Assembly (NCBI GenBank): GCA_036897625.1
Contig: JAYMTA010001134.1
Coordinates: forward strand, 1-21,602
DNA length: 21,602 nucleotides
Direction of reading: 5' to 3'
Origin: Pelargonium cotyledonis
Lineage: Eukaryota > Streptophyta > Magnoliopsida > Geraniales > Geraniaceae
The notes beneath the pieces are model-generated. The model was not told the DNA's origin. It saw only the letters and a list, made by a program, of their open reading frames with translations, and made no database searches. Made by a program: the position numbers and the translations under genes. Position 1 is the stretch's first letter; every line of letters starts with the position of its first letter. Below are positions 9,351 through 20,683 of this stretch, in pieces.

Positions 9351-12300
9351 TCACCACTGGTACTTGGCAGCAACAAGAATCTCTTCATATTTATGAGCAA
9401 CATTGTCCCAACTGAGATCTTGCATCATCCCTCTCCTCTGGAGTCCTTCCCAACTCTGTTTGTAATCCCTATACGTCAACAAGCAGTTCCCCAATGCATG
9501 TATCATCTTACCCGTGTCTGCACTATCAAATGTCCAACCCAACCCTGACTCTTTGTACGGGTCAAAGGGCTCAACAGTATCTCGTAGCCCACCCACTGCA
9601 TGAACAACTGGAACTGTCCCGTAGTTCATCGCATACAGTTGATTCAGTCCACATGGTTCAAATCTTGATGGCATGAGCAAAATGTCCACACCAGCGGTTA
9701 TCCTGTGGGCTGTTATGACAGAAAAACCAACCCATCCCCTGATCTTGTCGTTATATTGGTTTTCAAATTGCCTAAGCATTTGTTCCAGATCAGCTCTGCC
9801 AGTGCCCAGCATGACCAGTTGCACATTCTGATCCATCATCCATGGGATCGCCTCAGCTATTAGATCAACACCTTTCTGATGATCCAGCCTTCCAATGAAG
9901 CCAATCAATGGGATATCCTCATGGGTGGGCAAACCGAGCTCCTTTTGCAAGGCTGCCTTGCATTGAGGCTTGCCGGTCTGCAGAGTTTCGAGGGTGTAAT
10001 TAGTATAACCATCTGATGTCAGGTGGCAATCAAACTGCGGGTTCCAATCTTGTGAATCAATTCCATTCACAATGCCCGTCAATTTCCAGTCATTTTCATT
10101 TATGATTTCATGCAAACCCCAACCACCTTCAGACGTTTTGAGTTCCCACGAATATCCATGACTAACAGTAACCACACGATCTGCTGTCTTCAGACCAGCT
10201 GCAAAGATATTGAAGTGCTCGCCTCCAACAGGATCGTACATTTTGAAAAGGTCCAAGTAGTGTGGCGGAAGATCCACAACAGAGAAATCACCCACCGGTC
10301 CCCGGCCCTAAATAAAACATATAAATCTAATCAGAAACCCAAACTCGATTCATCATTCCATAGATCTTTAAATACTTAAATAACAACAAAGGTAATGCAA
10401 GTATGCAACCCATGAACATGAGCAGTACAAAAGGAGCAACCCCTTCAGAGATAAATATGCATCACTATTAAATGTATCTAATTATAACAAAATGGAAGAA
10501 GAATGCATCACTATTAAATGTATCTAATTATAACAAAATGGAAGAAGAATAGAAGGTGCAGTTGATAGCTGCATATAAACTTCCAGAAAAAAAATGTTTA
10601 ATAATGTGAGCTGAAGATTCAATCCCCTCAGATGCAGGACTGCTCCAACCAACTTGTATCCATAGGACAAAAGGTCATTCCAATTGGAGACTGAGGCAAT
10701 ATTTAACAAGCCAATATTCCCTACTAGTGTAAAAGGTACCCCAAAACGAAGAAGTCGGAAGCACACAACAGAAGTTCTAGGGCCTCTTATCTATCCAGTT
10801 TCACCAAATTATAAGATTGTCAGATGACATGATGACTAGCACCTATTATGCGGTACTAAGAAAAGTTCCATAAAATCATCAGGATGACATCACTAGTTAT
10901 TGTGGACTTGTATTCCAAGTCATATGATATCATATAAAATCTAATGCATGACATGGAAATTTTCAGAATTTAAAATGGTAACGAAAAAGATAAGGTTATT
11001 GAATAGATTATCGCCTATGAATCAGGCTGCTCATTCCCTTTAACCTAAATCAGTTTCAATTAATATGTAATTACAAATTTGCATATTCGAATACATTTTC
11101 TTTTTAAGGTGAAGAAAATGCATGTTGATTTCCTACATAAGGCTCGCCATTTACATGATATAGGTTTGTAAAACTCAATATTAGTCCTTCCCGTGTTCAG
11201 ATGTTCAACTCAGCATTTCAAGTCAGTCAACTGAACAAAGACAGTCAAGGCATTAAGCTTAAAAGTTGTAAAGAGTGTTTCAAGATAACAGAGTAGGAAA
11301 CAAACCTGGTGAGCTATATTATGAATCACAATAATGGATCTTGTAAATGACATTAATCCATTATCACGATAATATGCCTTCAGATACACTGGCAACAATG
11401 CAGTGTGCCAATCATTTGCAATGAAAACCAAATTTCCATCTCCATAGCAGACACCACCACACGGGACATGCCAAGGAACCTGAGAATAGATCCATTTCAC
11501 TAAAATCCCACAAAAATATCTTCTGTGAAACAAAAATAAAAATGACAAAAAGATAGCTACTCTCAGGTCTGGTAACTGTAAGCGCTACATGTTCCAATGA
11601 TTGAATCAAATCAATTTATCATATTTCTACTTTCTTCTGGCATTTAATATTTTATTTACATTTGTACAGAGTGATTTCCTGGCAAATTTATATGTCTGAT
11701 TCAATTTTTGTAATCATTAAGTAGTACATAATACATGTTCCACAAGTAGTAGAACGACAAAATTTCATTGAAAAAAGAAGAAAAAAGAAAAGAAATAGGA
11801 ACTCAGTATATTCTCATGGTGTTTCGAGGTCTTCCCTCAATAGCATGGTAATCAATACAGTATAGCGTGACAAAGCAAACATTGGGCTAAGATTCTAGAA
11901 TAAAACATAACTTATTATGTTCAGTTTGTGCAATCACTGGAGATGAAAACAAGGTTCTTGAGTGTATGAAGCCTCATTTTTTTTTATCCCCGAGTATTGA
12001 GGAAATTGATGGAGCAGATAGAGAAAGCCAATGGATACTATCTTAAGTACGAAATGATAATCACAGCTTTATGTGGGTGCATTTTGGACAGGCATGGACA
12101 TGGTATCATGCAGATAACTAGATAGTCCTTAAGCAACTGTCCTAGATACTGCCAATGTTCACATATATGGCAAGAAAGAATCTATCGTCTTCTAGGGACT
12201 GTTTTCTACCAAATGAAATATTTATAAAGTACAGGATAACAGACAGTGCTACGCAGAAATCATTGTTGAAGATCCTGAGAGCCAAAAACCGTTTTATGGA

Positions 12301-15300
12301 AGCACAAGGCATAGATCTTACACCTATTATTAGCAGAAGACTTCTTGTTCCTAAACCCAGATGTGGCTTTGTTGATGCAATGGAGGACTCACCATGAAGA
12401 GTATTTGTTAAAGGTTTTACTTTTGTTCAGGAATCTCTTTCAGTTACTTGGCATGAGAAAAAAACTAGCAGAATAGGGTAGGACAGTTGGACTTGGCCTC
12501 GCTGCAGGGGTCAAAACAGATTATGGTGGCAATAGACTCCAGTTCTCCAAGAAAAGCTGCTCTACTATCTATACTGTTCCTTGGAGATCTAAGAAACTTG
12601 TATTTCCTACTGATTTCCTGTACAACTGTTTGATTCTCTTGCTTCAATCAAATATATAGAATATTTGATGTACCAAAAGAAGCTCTGGACTTCTATGTTC
12701 ATTTTATAGATCGATCTAAAGTAAACTTTTTATTTTATGAACACATTCAGTATATGCAATTGGGAGGTCTGCGGACTTGTATCTAAAGGGCGTTCTATGA
12801 TAGATTAGATTATTTACATCATTCATCACATAAAAACAATTTAATACCTCAACAGCAGCCTTGCAAAACAATACCATGCGCTTTAAAATATCCTGTTCCA
12901 AAAAGAAAAGACATGTAAGTGGCCAAATGACTACATATAACAATCCATGGAAACCCATTCAGAGTTCAAAGAAAGAAAAAAAAAATCTAATATGAAACAT
13001 AAAAAGGTAACATTATCCCTAAGCATGAGAAGTACACTAAGGAGAAATTGTCTGCAGCATACAAATTATAATTATGCCATGCTACACAATCTTTCTGATG
13101 CTAGGAGAAGGGGAAGAAAAAAAGAAATAAAGATACAAGAGGTCATTCTCTAATAATATTGTAAATCAAGATATTTTATAGAGTAGTGCATTAAAAAATG
13201 GGTTCTCCATGACATGGTCATACTCATAGATATATGAAACCTGAGCAAATCGACTTAACACTAACAGGACTATGCCATGAAATTATGACCATCCTTCAGA
13301 AAAAAAAAACAAATAAATAAAAATGAAGCTGAAGTTTCAGGGAAAGTTACCATTCTATTCCCTCCATATATATTATTCTCTATATGGCGAAACATGGGAC
13401 CGTCTATAAAAACAAAATCAACACCATCGATATATGCTTGGTAGTAACCTACTTCCATATCCTGCAAACACGTTTTTTATTTTTAAAGTCGTTTAAACAC
13501 AATAATTTTATTTAAATGCTCCACTAGAAAAAAAGAAACAATTAGACAATGCAGCTGCCACATACCTGCCCGTCAACCTTATAACGTTTCCTAACTCCTG
13601 TATCTTGTGCTTCAGCATATCTACCATAGCGTGGTGCAACAACCTATGAAAAGAAAAGTAGAGAAAAGAAAATAAAGAAAGGGAAAAGAACAATCAGTTT
13701 CATGTGTCTTCTACATACTTCCCTCTGTCAATCAGCATGCCACACAAAATTAAGTAAACTGTGTGCTTTAAGAAAAAAATAATAATCATATAGATCTAGG
13801 CCATCTAAATGAAATGAATATATAGTTTAAAAACATATCTTGTAAATTATTGACAAAATAATAAGAAAATAGTTACATATATCTTTAATCATTTATACAA
13901 TACGACTACAGATAGAAATAAGTAATCATGACAGAAAAAGAATGAATTACCATGACCCTATGCCCACGCCGAGCCAATGCCTTTGGCAAAGCCCCAGCAA
14001 CATCTCCAAGCCCACCTGGGAGAACTCTAAAAAATCAGTCTATGTTCACCCAATTGCACTCTTTTGCTTTTTAAGCAGATAAATAAGAACCATAATCTTT
14101 TCGTTACGAAGGATGTTTAAGATTTTTTCTTCATATGACACTTTCTAATGCTTAGGTCACTAGTTTAAATTTGATTCAAGTTTCACTTACAATATAAAAA
14201 ATTATATCTGTGAGTAGAACGAAAAGGGTATGTTTAGAAAACAAGCTATAGAAGCGACAAACTCGATGAATCAGATGGTTAAAACTTAAAAGGATAGACA
14301 CTCCTAGGTTAGCGGTGCACAAATAGTTATCGGATATGCATTCGAGAATGAAGATCAACAAATTTAAGAGGACAGGTCACCGGGACAATCAGCTGGTCCA
14401 AAGCAAACCACTCAAGTTAGAACAACAACCAAGCCAATTCCCAAACAATGTTGGGGGTATAAATCCTTTGGCAAAACTATTTGGGATCTTTTGCTCATAT
14501 TCTCCTCTCCACATCCACTCTATCTTATCTAATGTAATCTCCACCAATCAAACCAGAAATGATCAAAATATAACTGAAAATTGAAATCAACATGTAGATA
14601 TCGTGCATGATAGCAAATGATTACAATGAAAAAACTAGGCTTGATTTCGTGTTTGTGCCGTTATCCACACCATAACCTGAAGCAACTAACCCATATTGAG
14701 TTAAGTAATGCATATCTTGATCAACTTGAGTTTCATCAATTTCTATTGATTTAGCCTGAGTTAGCTAACTGAATGAGACGACAAAAGATCTGAACCAGTG
14801 TGGGTTTGTCAACAATCGTTGCATATTCTATGGTTATTTGATATTACATCAAAATCACATCCTTTTCCCAAACTATCTTGGGCTTGGCTGAAACAATGTG
14901 ACTTAATATTTCACCCACCATTATCATAACTGAAGCCGCAGATTTGCAAAGCTACAAGTTATATGATGTCTTAAAGAAGTTCCTTACATATTTAAGGATT
15001 ACCTTTTCCTTGCACGCTACAATTGCACACCAGATCATAGGTTCATAATAAAATACCTGTTTTTGACCATGGAGCACATTCCGCAGCCACCAAAATAACA
15101 TTCATTACATTAGCTCCAGCCAAAGGAGGGGGTTTGATGTCTTCAATCACAGGTTCATTTGTATCACCATCTTTCTCCAGTAGACTTGATTCTTTCAATC
15201 TTTCGTGTTTTCTATCTTCTAGACTAGAAGTCCCAGAGGAGAATGAAAGAAAAGACGGCAGCTCATTTGCCCTAACTGTCTTTGAGTTTGACGTCTGTTT

Positions 15301-16747
15301 AGCAGAGTCCATCACCAATGAAGTCTGCTTAGCAGCTAAAGATGGTTTGGGTTCCTTCTTGCTCTCACTGAAACCTTTACTAACAGGTGAACGTAAAAAT
15401 TCTGCCACCTTATCTGCAGTAGAGGCTTGTTTGGCAGAATCCACATCCACTGTTTTCTGTTTAGATGGTAAAGATGTTCCAGGTTCCTTCTTATTCTCAC
15501 CGATACCTCTACTAACAGATGTACGTAGAAATTTTGGCAACTCATCTGCAGACGAATGCACATAATTGCTAGAAAGAGTGTGTTTACTACACTCTTCAGA
15601 AGTATTATCATCACTAGTTGAGGCAGAACTCTGAGTTGGAGAAGTTTTGTCACTCCCTTTAAAAGAAACATCTATGTTTTCTTGGTTGGCAATACTACTA
15701 TTTATGGATGAGGCCAGTTTCCTTCTTTCAGCAATCTGCATTTAAAAGAGATATACGTGTTACATCAGTTGGCAAAATTGCTTGCATTTTTTGTAGATTG
15801 TTTCTCAATAGACTCCCTCATAATAAGAGAGCAAATAGGATATGGCGATGACTAACCAAATGAGTTAGGAGTGAAAACCTCATCAAATTGATGGCTTACA
15901 GCAACAAAGCAGCTCACGTGAATGAATGATAACCATGACATTCCAAAATAAATGAAGAGAGGGATCATTTCCACAAAGTATTGTGAAGATAGATACTTTT
16001 CTTTGTCAGTGCTTATTTGATTTTAAGTTCAAAAGGTATTAATGAATGATTTAGAGTAAACCTCAAGAAGATTCAATAATGTTCTTTCGCGAAACAGACC
16101 AAGTTAAACTGTCAAACAAATGGAACAACACAGTCACTGGGTTTGTAGAGTGCTATTTGCAAAAACAAAAATGGTTAACAATAACAACCTACACAGAGTT
16201 ACACTAATTGCAAAATCTAAAAGCCAAAAGTTTCGTGCTTTTGGGCAGTAAAAGAAGGAAGGGTTGAGCAAGGTCAGGCATTTCCTTCAAACATTCTTTG
16301 TTTCAAAAATGTTAAACTGACCATTGCATTGAGGTACAGTCCTGAGCATAAAATAATGTCCAATAATTATAAGTAGATCAGTAAGTAATTTAGTATAGCC
16401 AAACATACCTGCTGAAGTAGGTCTCTTTGCTTGGCAAGTACCTTCTTGCTTTTCTCAATATTGGCTTGAAACGAGTCCACAGGTTCACTATCACCGTCCT
16501 CCATTGATCCTCCCCCGGTTGCTCTCGGGCGCGTAATAGCCCCACGCTGCCTTCTCTCGCAGCACAAAGAAAACATTGCACAATCTTCTTTTACGCCTTT
16601 AAGAAACCGGAATGCCAAATCAGGTGACTTTCTGGAGCGATACTCGGCGACCGGGAATCTGGGTCCCCGTAAGTTTCTGGCATGAAGTAGCAAGAAGCTC
16701 TCAGTCATCGAGTCGATGACAAAAGGGAGAGACCCCATAGACGCCAT
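9351..16747 (-). CDS. SS2: Starch synthase II (SSII), plastid ADP-glucose glucosyltransferase, eight exons
   Basis: Elongates amylopectin chains from ADP-glucose in plastids (EC 2.4.1.21, GT5). Exons: 16747-16409, 15735-15057, 14015-13951, 13643-13566, 13461-13351, 12892-12848, 11479-11306, 10307-9351. All introns are GT-AG, the frame stays open and the protein is 815 aa, near the usual SSII length. Residues 1-60 look like a Ser/Arg-rich transit peptide. [26 protein letters not shown] is the SSII hallmark before the linker; about 130-320 is a Ser/Lys-rich variable linker with an internal 44-aa repeat (176-263). GT5 domain: [30 protein letters not shown], with KTGGLGD (ADP-glucose binding) at 338-344, split by intron 2. 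GT1 domain: [10 protein letters not shown] 634-643, [17 protein letters not shown] 711-727, AVGGLRDT 734-741. The end AAKYQW matches SSII. No key residue is missing; an active enzyme is expected. Confidence 0.97.
10308..11305 (-). other. SS2 intron 7
   Basis: 998-bp GT-AG intron between IAHQ and GRGPVGD, phase 0. It contains a perfect 46-bp tandem duplication (listed separately). Otherwise AT-rich, with no coding sequence. Confidence 0.85.
10459..10550. repeat. Perfect 46-bp tandem duplication in SS2 intron 7
   Basis: The unit beginning GCATCACTATTAAATG occupies 10459-10504 and is repeated without any change at 10505-10550. Two identical copies next to each other point to a young slippage event. 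Confidence 0.97.
11480..12847 (-). other. SS2 intron 6 (1368 bp)
   Basis: GT-AG intron in phase 0 between KAAVE and VPWHV. An 80-codon open frame at 12155-12397 on the plus strand resembles no family I know, and I take it as chance. No transposon ends were recognised. Confidence 0.7.
12893..13950 (-). other. SS2 introns 5, 4 and 3
   Basis: Intron 5 is 12893-13350 (458 bp, before exon DILKRMV), intron 4 is 13462-13565 (104 bp) and intron 3 is 13644-13950 (307 bp). All are AT-rich with GT-AG ends and phase 0. I see nothing else in them. Confidence 0.85.
14421..14561 (+). mobile_element. Fragment resembling a plant LINE 3' end
   Basis: AACAACAACCAAGCC followed by TTCCCAAACAATGTTGGGG and then AATCC resembles a widespread dicot repeat: (AAC)n, AAGCC, TCCCAAA...TTGGGGTCGGCT, ATCC. 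I recall this repeat as linked to L1-type LINE 3' ends. It is short and diverged, lies inside SS2 intron 2 and has no coding capacity. The right boundary is approximate. Confidence 0.4.
14861..14890 (+). repeat. Second short copy of the CCCAAA...TTGGG repeat core
   Basis: CCTTTTCCCAAACTATCTTG followed by GGCTTGGCT matches the same repeat core as the fragment at 14421, in the same orientation and the same intron. It is only about 30 bp, so chance or convergence is possible. Confidence 0.3.
15286..15549 (-). repeat. In-frame 132-bp tandem repeat encoding 44-aa units in the SS2 linker
   Basis: Unit 1 (15549-15418) encodes [15 protein letters not shown]... to SAKQAST. Unit 2 (15417-15286) encodes [15 protein letters not shown]... 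to SAKQTSN. The pair shares FLR, VS(R/K)G, KKEP, SL, KQ and DSAKQ at the same positions. A third, truncated start (ANELPSFL) follows after five extra residues. The DNA is also visibly similar, for example GGTTCCTTCTT at the same offset. Confidence 0.85.
15736..16408 (-). other. SS2 intron 1 (673 bp)
   Basis: GT-AG intron in phase 0 between LLQQ and IAERRK. AT-rich; no further feature seen. Confidence 0.85.
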
Positions 16748-17240
16748 TTTTAAGTTTGGGACGATTTGGGGTAAGAGAATAAAGTGGAGCTCTCAACTCA
16801 TGAACCAAGCAAAGTTCGAAGAAAGTGAATCAGACCCAGCTGAGGAGTTTGGGAAACGAGCAAACCCAATGAAGGAAATAGGAAGTGGAGGTGAAGTATG
16901 TGAGCAGAAAAACATGGACTGTGCAGTAAATTGCAATTGCAATGGCAATTCGCAAACAACAGCGACCGGAAATCTCTGTGGAGAGGGTCGTTGAAAAACG
17001 GGTCCCACGGAGATGGAGATGATATAGGGATTGGGATTCGGAGAGAGGTTTTTGAGGTTCAAATTGCCTGAATTTTTGGGAATGTTTAAGTTTAAGCAGA
17101 GAGAGATTTGGATCATGCCATTGCCAGCCACTGCCAGCCACCACACATCCACTTTCCAGACTCTGGTTTTTTTGTGGGCCTGGGCTTTTCACGAACCCTT
17201 TTGATTCAACCGTGAAAAAAATCATATTTTTCCCTCTCAT
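16748..17240 (-). promoter_or_regulatory. SS2 5' UTR and proximal promoter
   Basis: Less AT-rich than the DNA beyond it. A TGGGCCTGGGC stretch at about 17176 gives GCCCA/GGCCCA site II-like words on the gene strand. ATTGCAATTGCAAT at 16930-16943 is a perfect 14-bp palindrome. Open frames on both strands here are shadows without family similarity. The transcription start cannot be placed exactly. Confidence 0.35.
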
Positions 17241-17780
17241 CTTTTTGCAATAATTTAAAACGTGTAGGCTGTCTTGGAATTATTGTGAATGACATCTTTT
17301 GTTTTGTTTTCACTTTCTAGTATCTTCTAATGGCTCGTTTCTTTCATGTGACTCATAGCTAATTTGATTTTTCTGTGTTTCTGATTTTGTTTTTGTTATA
17401 AACATTTTGTAATAGAGTGAAATTTTAAATGTACGGAGTCATTTGATAAACATCTTTAGCAAAATCACGTGAGAAAAATTTTATTATTAATTCTTTGTTT
17501 AAGTCCGTAAATGATTCGTATATTTGTTCAATATTAAAATGAGCGCTTCATTTATCTTATATTTTAAGTCTAAAAATACGAATCTTTTGAAAACAGAAAG
17601 ATTACCATCAACAAATTTTAGTTAATCACGTCTTTGTACACTATTTTTTTTTTTTTTTTAACATACATTCTTGAGCTTATATTGTTTCCAAATCTCCCTA
17701 GGTCCTATTTCTTTTTCTTTTCTTATTTTTTCACATACCTATTATCATACTACATTAACTACTAAAGAAAAATAAAAAGA
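17241..17780. other. AT-rich spacer between the DUF1666 and SS2 genes
   Basis: Contains the 3' UTR of the DUF1666 gene (adjacent to 17781) and distal SS2 upstream DNA. A 17-base-class T run lies near 17643-17659. No gene or mobile element recognised. Confidence 0.45.
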
Positions 17781-19985
17781 TCATGGTGGAAACATTGGAC
17801 CAGGCCAAGACCTAAAGATTTTCCCTTCTTTGATCTCTATATGTTGCAGCTTTTGTTGGCACCATCTGAGGTAGGAAGAGGACACCATGGACATGTGGAG
17901 TACCCTCCATATCAGCTTCATATCTATCATTGCCAACAAAATTTCCATTTTTTGAGACTCCTCCACATGCTTCAATCCTCTCTTGAACCAGTTCCTCTTC
18001 TTTCCTTCTAGATCTTTCACTTCTACTTCTTTCTTTAACATCCATCACAACAACAACAACACTTAATTAGGTGCTTGCAGAGGAGAAATTAAAAGATGTA
18101 AAATGTGAAACTCACCTTCTTTAGCTTCTTGGTGAGGTCAGCTAGTAGCTCCAAATCTCTTGGGTCTTCCACACATGGTGAAGTCTTGAAATTCCACCAT
18201 GACTTGTTGCTGTCTGCTTTTACGAACTCCCAATAGGCCTTTATGCATACCTCTATCACCTTCAAAACTTGTTTCACACTTGTTGCTTCTCCTCTCCTTT
18301 CTTCATTTTTCATTTCTGAAAAGCCTTGAACCACCAAATTAATTAATGACATCACTCAATCAATGGAAAGTACATAACAACATAAGTTTGTTGTTAAACT
18401 TTATGTAGTTTTCATTTGTCAGCATAATATCTAGAGGTTGTCATGTTCCTGTAAGTAAAGATTATTCAAACATGAATGTGCCTGGTTGCAGAATATTGAA
18501 AGAATAGAGTTCCTTCCCAAACCCCACCTTCTAAAATTAAAATAATTTGTGAAATATTGTTATTGTTTGGTGTGGATAAACACAAGTTAATCTAGTACCA
18601 ACTTGATAATTAAGGTGTGAATGCATTGGATATAGCCTCTTTCATGGTTTCAAGTCAAAGACAAGATGAGAAAATGGAAAAGCAGTGAATGGATCAGTTT
18701 ATTATTTACCAGAAAGCTGAGGGACAAGGAGCAAACTCTTGAGGGAAGATCTCCCCTGAGCATAGCTCCACACCCGATCGCCTTGACATCTTCCTTCTTC
18801 CAAGAATCTTTCCAGGAGAATTTGAAAGTTCTGGAACTCCCCTGCCACATTATTGTAGAACACACCATCCTGAGAGGTGTTGGTTGCAAGAAACTCAACC
18901 TTCCTGTACTGGTGGTGGAGTGCTTCCCATGACAGGCATGTCTGAGCCACATACACCAGCTCAATGTCACTCTCTAGGCTCCTCAGCAGCCTCTTTCTTG
19001 CCATTTGGCCCCTTGTAAAATAGGGGGCAGAGAAGTCCATGGGATCTATGCTCTCAAACCAGTCTGGAGTATCTGGTTGATTGCTCAAGATTGCACCTAC
19101 AGCCAGAAACAAATCAAGAACAACCACTTAGCTATGAATTTATTACTTCTCAAAGCTCTTTATGGACAATTGGAATGAGAAATGTACCAAGTAAATATAT
19201 AATAAAAAGTTCGAGTACTCACTTATTCCACATCTTCTCTCCTGACTGAGCAAATCAAACCACTTCATTCTTTCTTCATAAATTACATAGAAAGGGTCGA
19301 ATTCTCGCTGATCATGATCATGATCATGATCAGTTTCTGCTTCCAGGGCCGGTGAACTGGACTGCGAATGCTCATCCATGTCAAGACCATTTGCAACTGA
19401 GCCAGAGCTAGAATTTGATATATCTACATTTTTGGTTGGTAAATAGGACTCGTGAATATCAGACAAACACTCCTTTTTGCTGATATCTTGGTCCATATCA
19501 AGACTCAGCCCCTCCAGAGTCTCCTCTCTATGAAGAACTGCATGATCACCATCCTCATCAGAATCAATGTTGCCTTCACATCTGCCTATTTGAAGTTTAT
19601 GTACTTGGACTTGAAATAGAATTGGTACCCTCCCCAAACTAACAAATGAATTAACAATTGCATTTGGACTGCAATTTTGTACGACGTGCGAGCTTTCGAC
19701 CTCTTCTACAACTTCAATGTTGCTGGTCACTCTAGTGAGCATAAGAAGATACATGACACAACTTTTTAAAAATCTAAAAACACATAAACCCGGAAAAGAT
19801 ATGATTTCGATAGCGTAAAATAGTATAACTAAAAGCACTCTCTGGAGCAACACTAGCCAGAGGAAGATCTGGCAACCAAGAAGAAAAATGGGATGGATAT
19901 AGAAGTTCAGATAAAACCACTTCCGGAATCCCCCAGGGATGACCACAGATTCTATGATAAACCAGCAGGACACAAGCAAAGTCAT
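17781..19985 (-). CDS. DUF1666 family protein with N-terminal membrane segments, four exons
   Basis: Plant-specific protein of unknown function. Exons: 19985-19223, 19096-18710, 18315-18116, 18032-17781; phases 1, 1, 0; all introns GT-AG; 533 aa. The start is the first ATG after an in-frame TGA upstream. The N-terminus (residues 1-80) is strongly hydrophobic with two likely membrane segments (about 1-17 and 33-60). An acidic, Ser-rich region follows, including a DHDHDHDQ run. Then comes the DUF1666 core: FDPFYVIYEERMKWFDLLSQERRCGIS, ILSNQPDTPDWFESIDPMDF, the ELVYVAQTCLSWEALHHQY block and a C-terminal LRWCQQKL helix. The in-phase acceptor of exon 4 (gttaaag|AAA) has a poor pyrimidine tract, so that junction is less certain. 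It lies upstream of SS2 on the same strand, with 1033 bp between coding regions. Some databases call relatives 'ribosomal protein L34Ae', without functional support that I know of. Confidence 0.85.
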
Positions 19986-20420
19986 GCTCACTTGTTCACA
20001 ACCTCACTTGTCAATTTTGAGTTTAGCTTTTTCTTGTTCAGAAAAAAAAAAAAAAATTGCAAGGCTCTGTGACATGAAAAATGAAACATCAATGAAGGGG
20101 GCATGTTGATAAACTTGGCAAGTGCTGATTATAAACAAATATAAACTTGTAGAATATAGTTTGTGTGGTTATTGACCAGCTCTTTTGCTTATGTTTTCAG
20201 CAATATATTAGTGACATGCTTGCTCGGATCCTATCTGTAACTACAATTCTCATGGATTTGAAAATTGCAGATAATCTTGTTCAAGCAACATCTTGACTAG
20301 AGAGAAGTCATGTCAACAACTTGATGAGTTAAGTTTTAGCATTTTTATATGTATGGTGTGTTTTGTCAATGCATGAGACATTATATCCAACGGTTAAATT
20401 AAGTAAAGCCATAAATAATA
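19986..20420. other. Upstream region of the DUF1666 gene
   Basis: AT-rich, with an A run at about 20041-20055. It probably holds the promoter and leader of the DUF1666 gene, but I see no motif strong enough to name. No other gene seen. Confidence 0.4.
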
Positions 20421-20683
20421 CTCCCTCCGTCTCAAAATAAGTGTATTGTTTGTCTAAATTTTTTGTTTCAAAATAAGTGTCTTGTTTCTATTTTTACGTT
20501 ATTATATTAGTGTTCATCCCATATTACCCTTATCACTTATTCATATGGGCAAATCTGCACATGGGTGCACATGGGATGTAGGTGGAGAAAGTAAGAGTTA
20601 TATTGAAAACACACTAAATTATCTTGTAATTCTTAATTTTTGCAAAAAATAGAAATAAGACACTCATTTTAAGACTGAAAAAT
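20421..20683. mobile_element. Stowaway-like MITE (Tc1/mariner type), diverged right end
   Basis: The left end reads TA|CTCCCTCCGTCTCAAAATAA, the hallmark Stowaway terminus with its TA target. The right end, in reverse complement, is a worn version (AGTCTTAAAATGAGTGTCTT). The element is about 263 bp, AT-rich and non-coding. The left arm carries the word CAAAATAAGTGT.TTGTTT twice, at about 20433 and 20468. The right arm pairs best with the inner copy. It depends on a transposase from elsewhere. Confidence 0.75.

Larger units (their letters stand above)
14016..15056 (-). other. SS2 intron 2 (1041 bp), splitting the KTGGLGD motif
   Basis: Phase-1 intron falling within the first Gly of KTGGLGD (ACAG|gtattt ... 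ctcccag|GTGGGC). It carries two short LINE-3'-end-like fragments, listed separately. Confidence 0.85.

Noticed and set aside
12155-12397. 80-codon plus-strand frame inside SS2 intron 6
   Set aside because: No recognisable domain, antisense to the host gene and surrounded by ordinary intron sequence.
15134-15565. 143-codon open frame on the plus strand
   Set aside because: Antisense shadow of SS2 exon 2; the repeat it shows is the SS2 linker repeat read backward.
16793-17240. Overlapping 119- and 136-codon minus-strand frames upstream of SS2
   Set aside because: They lie in the SS2 leader/promoter, resemble no family, and end out of phase with SS2 exon 1.
19986-19991. Extension of the DUF1666 start to a GTG at 19991
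   Set aside because: Nuclear genes rarely start at GTG, and an ATG follows two codons later after an in-frame upstream stop.
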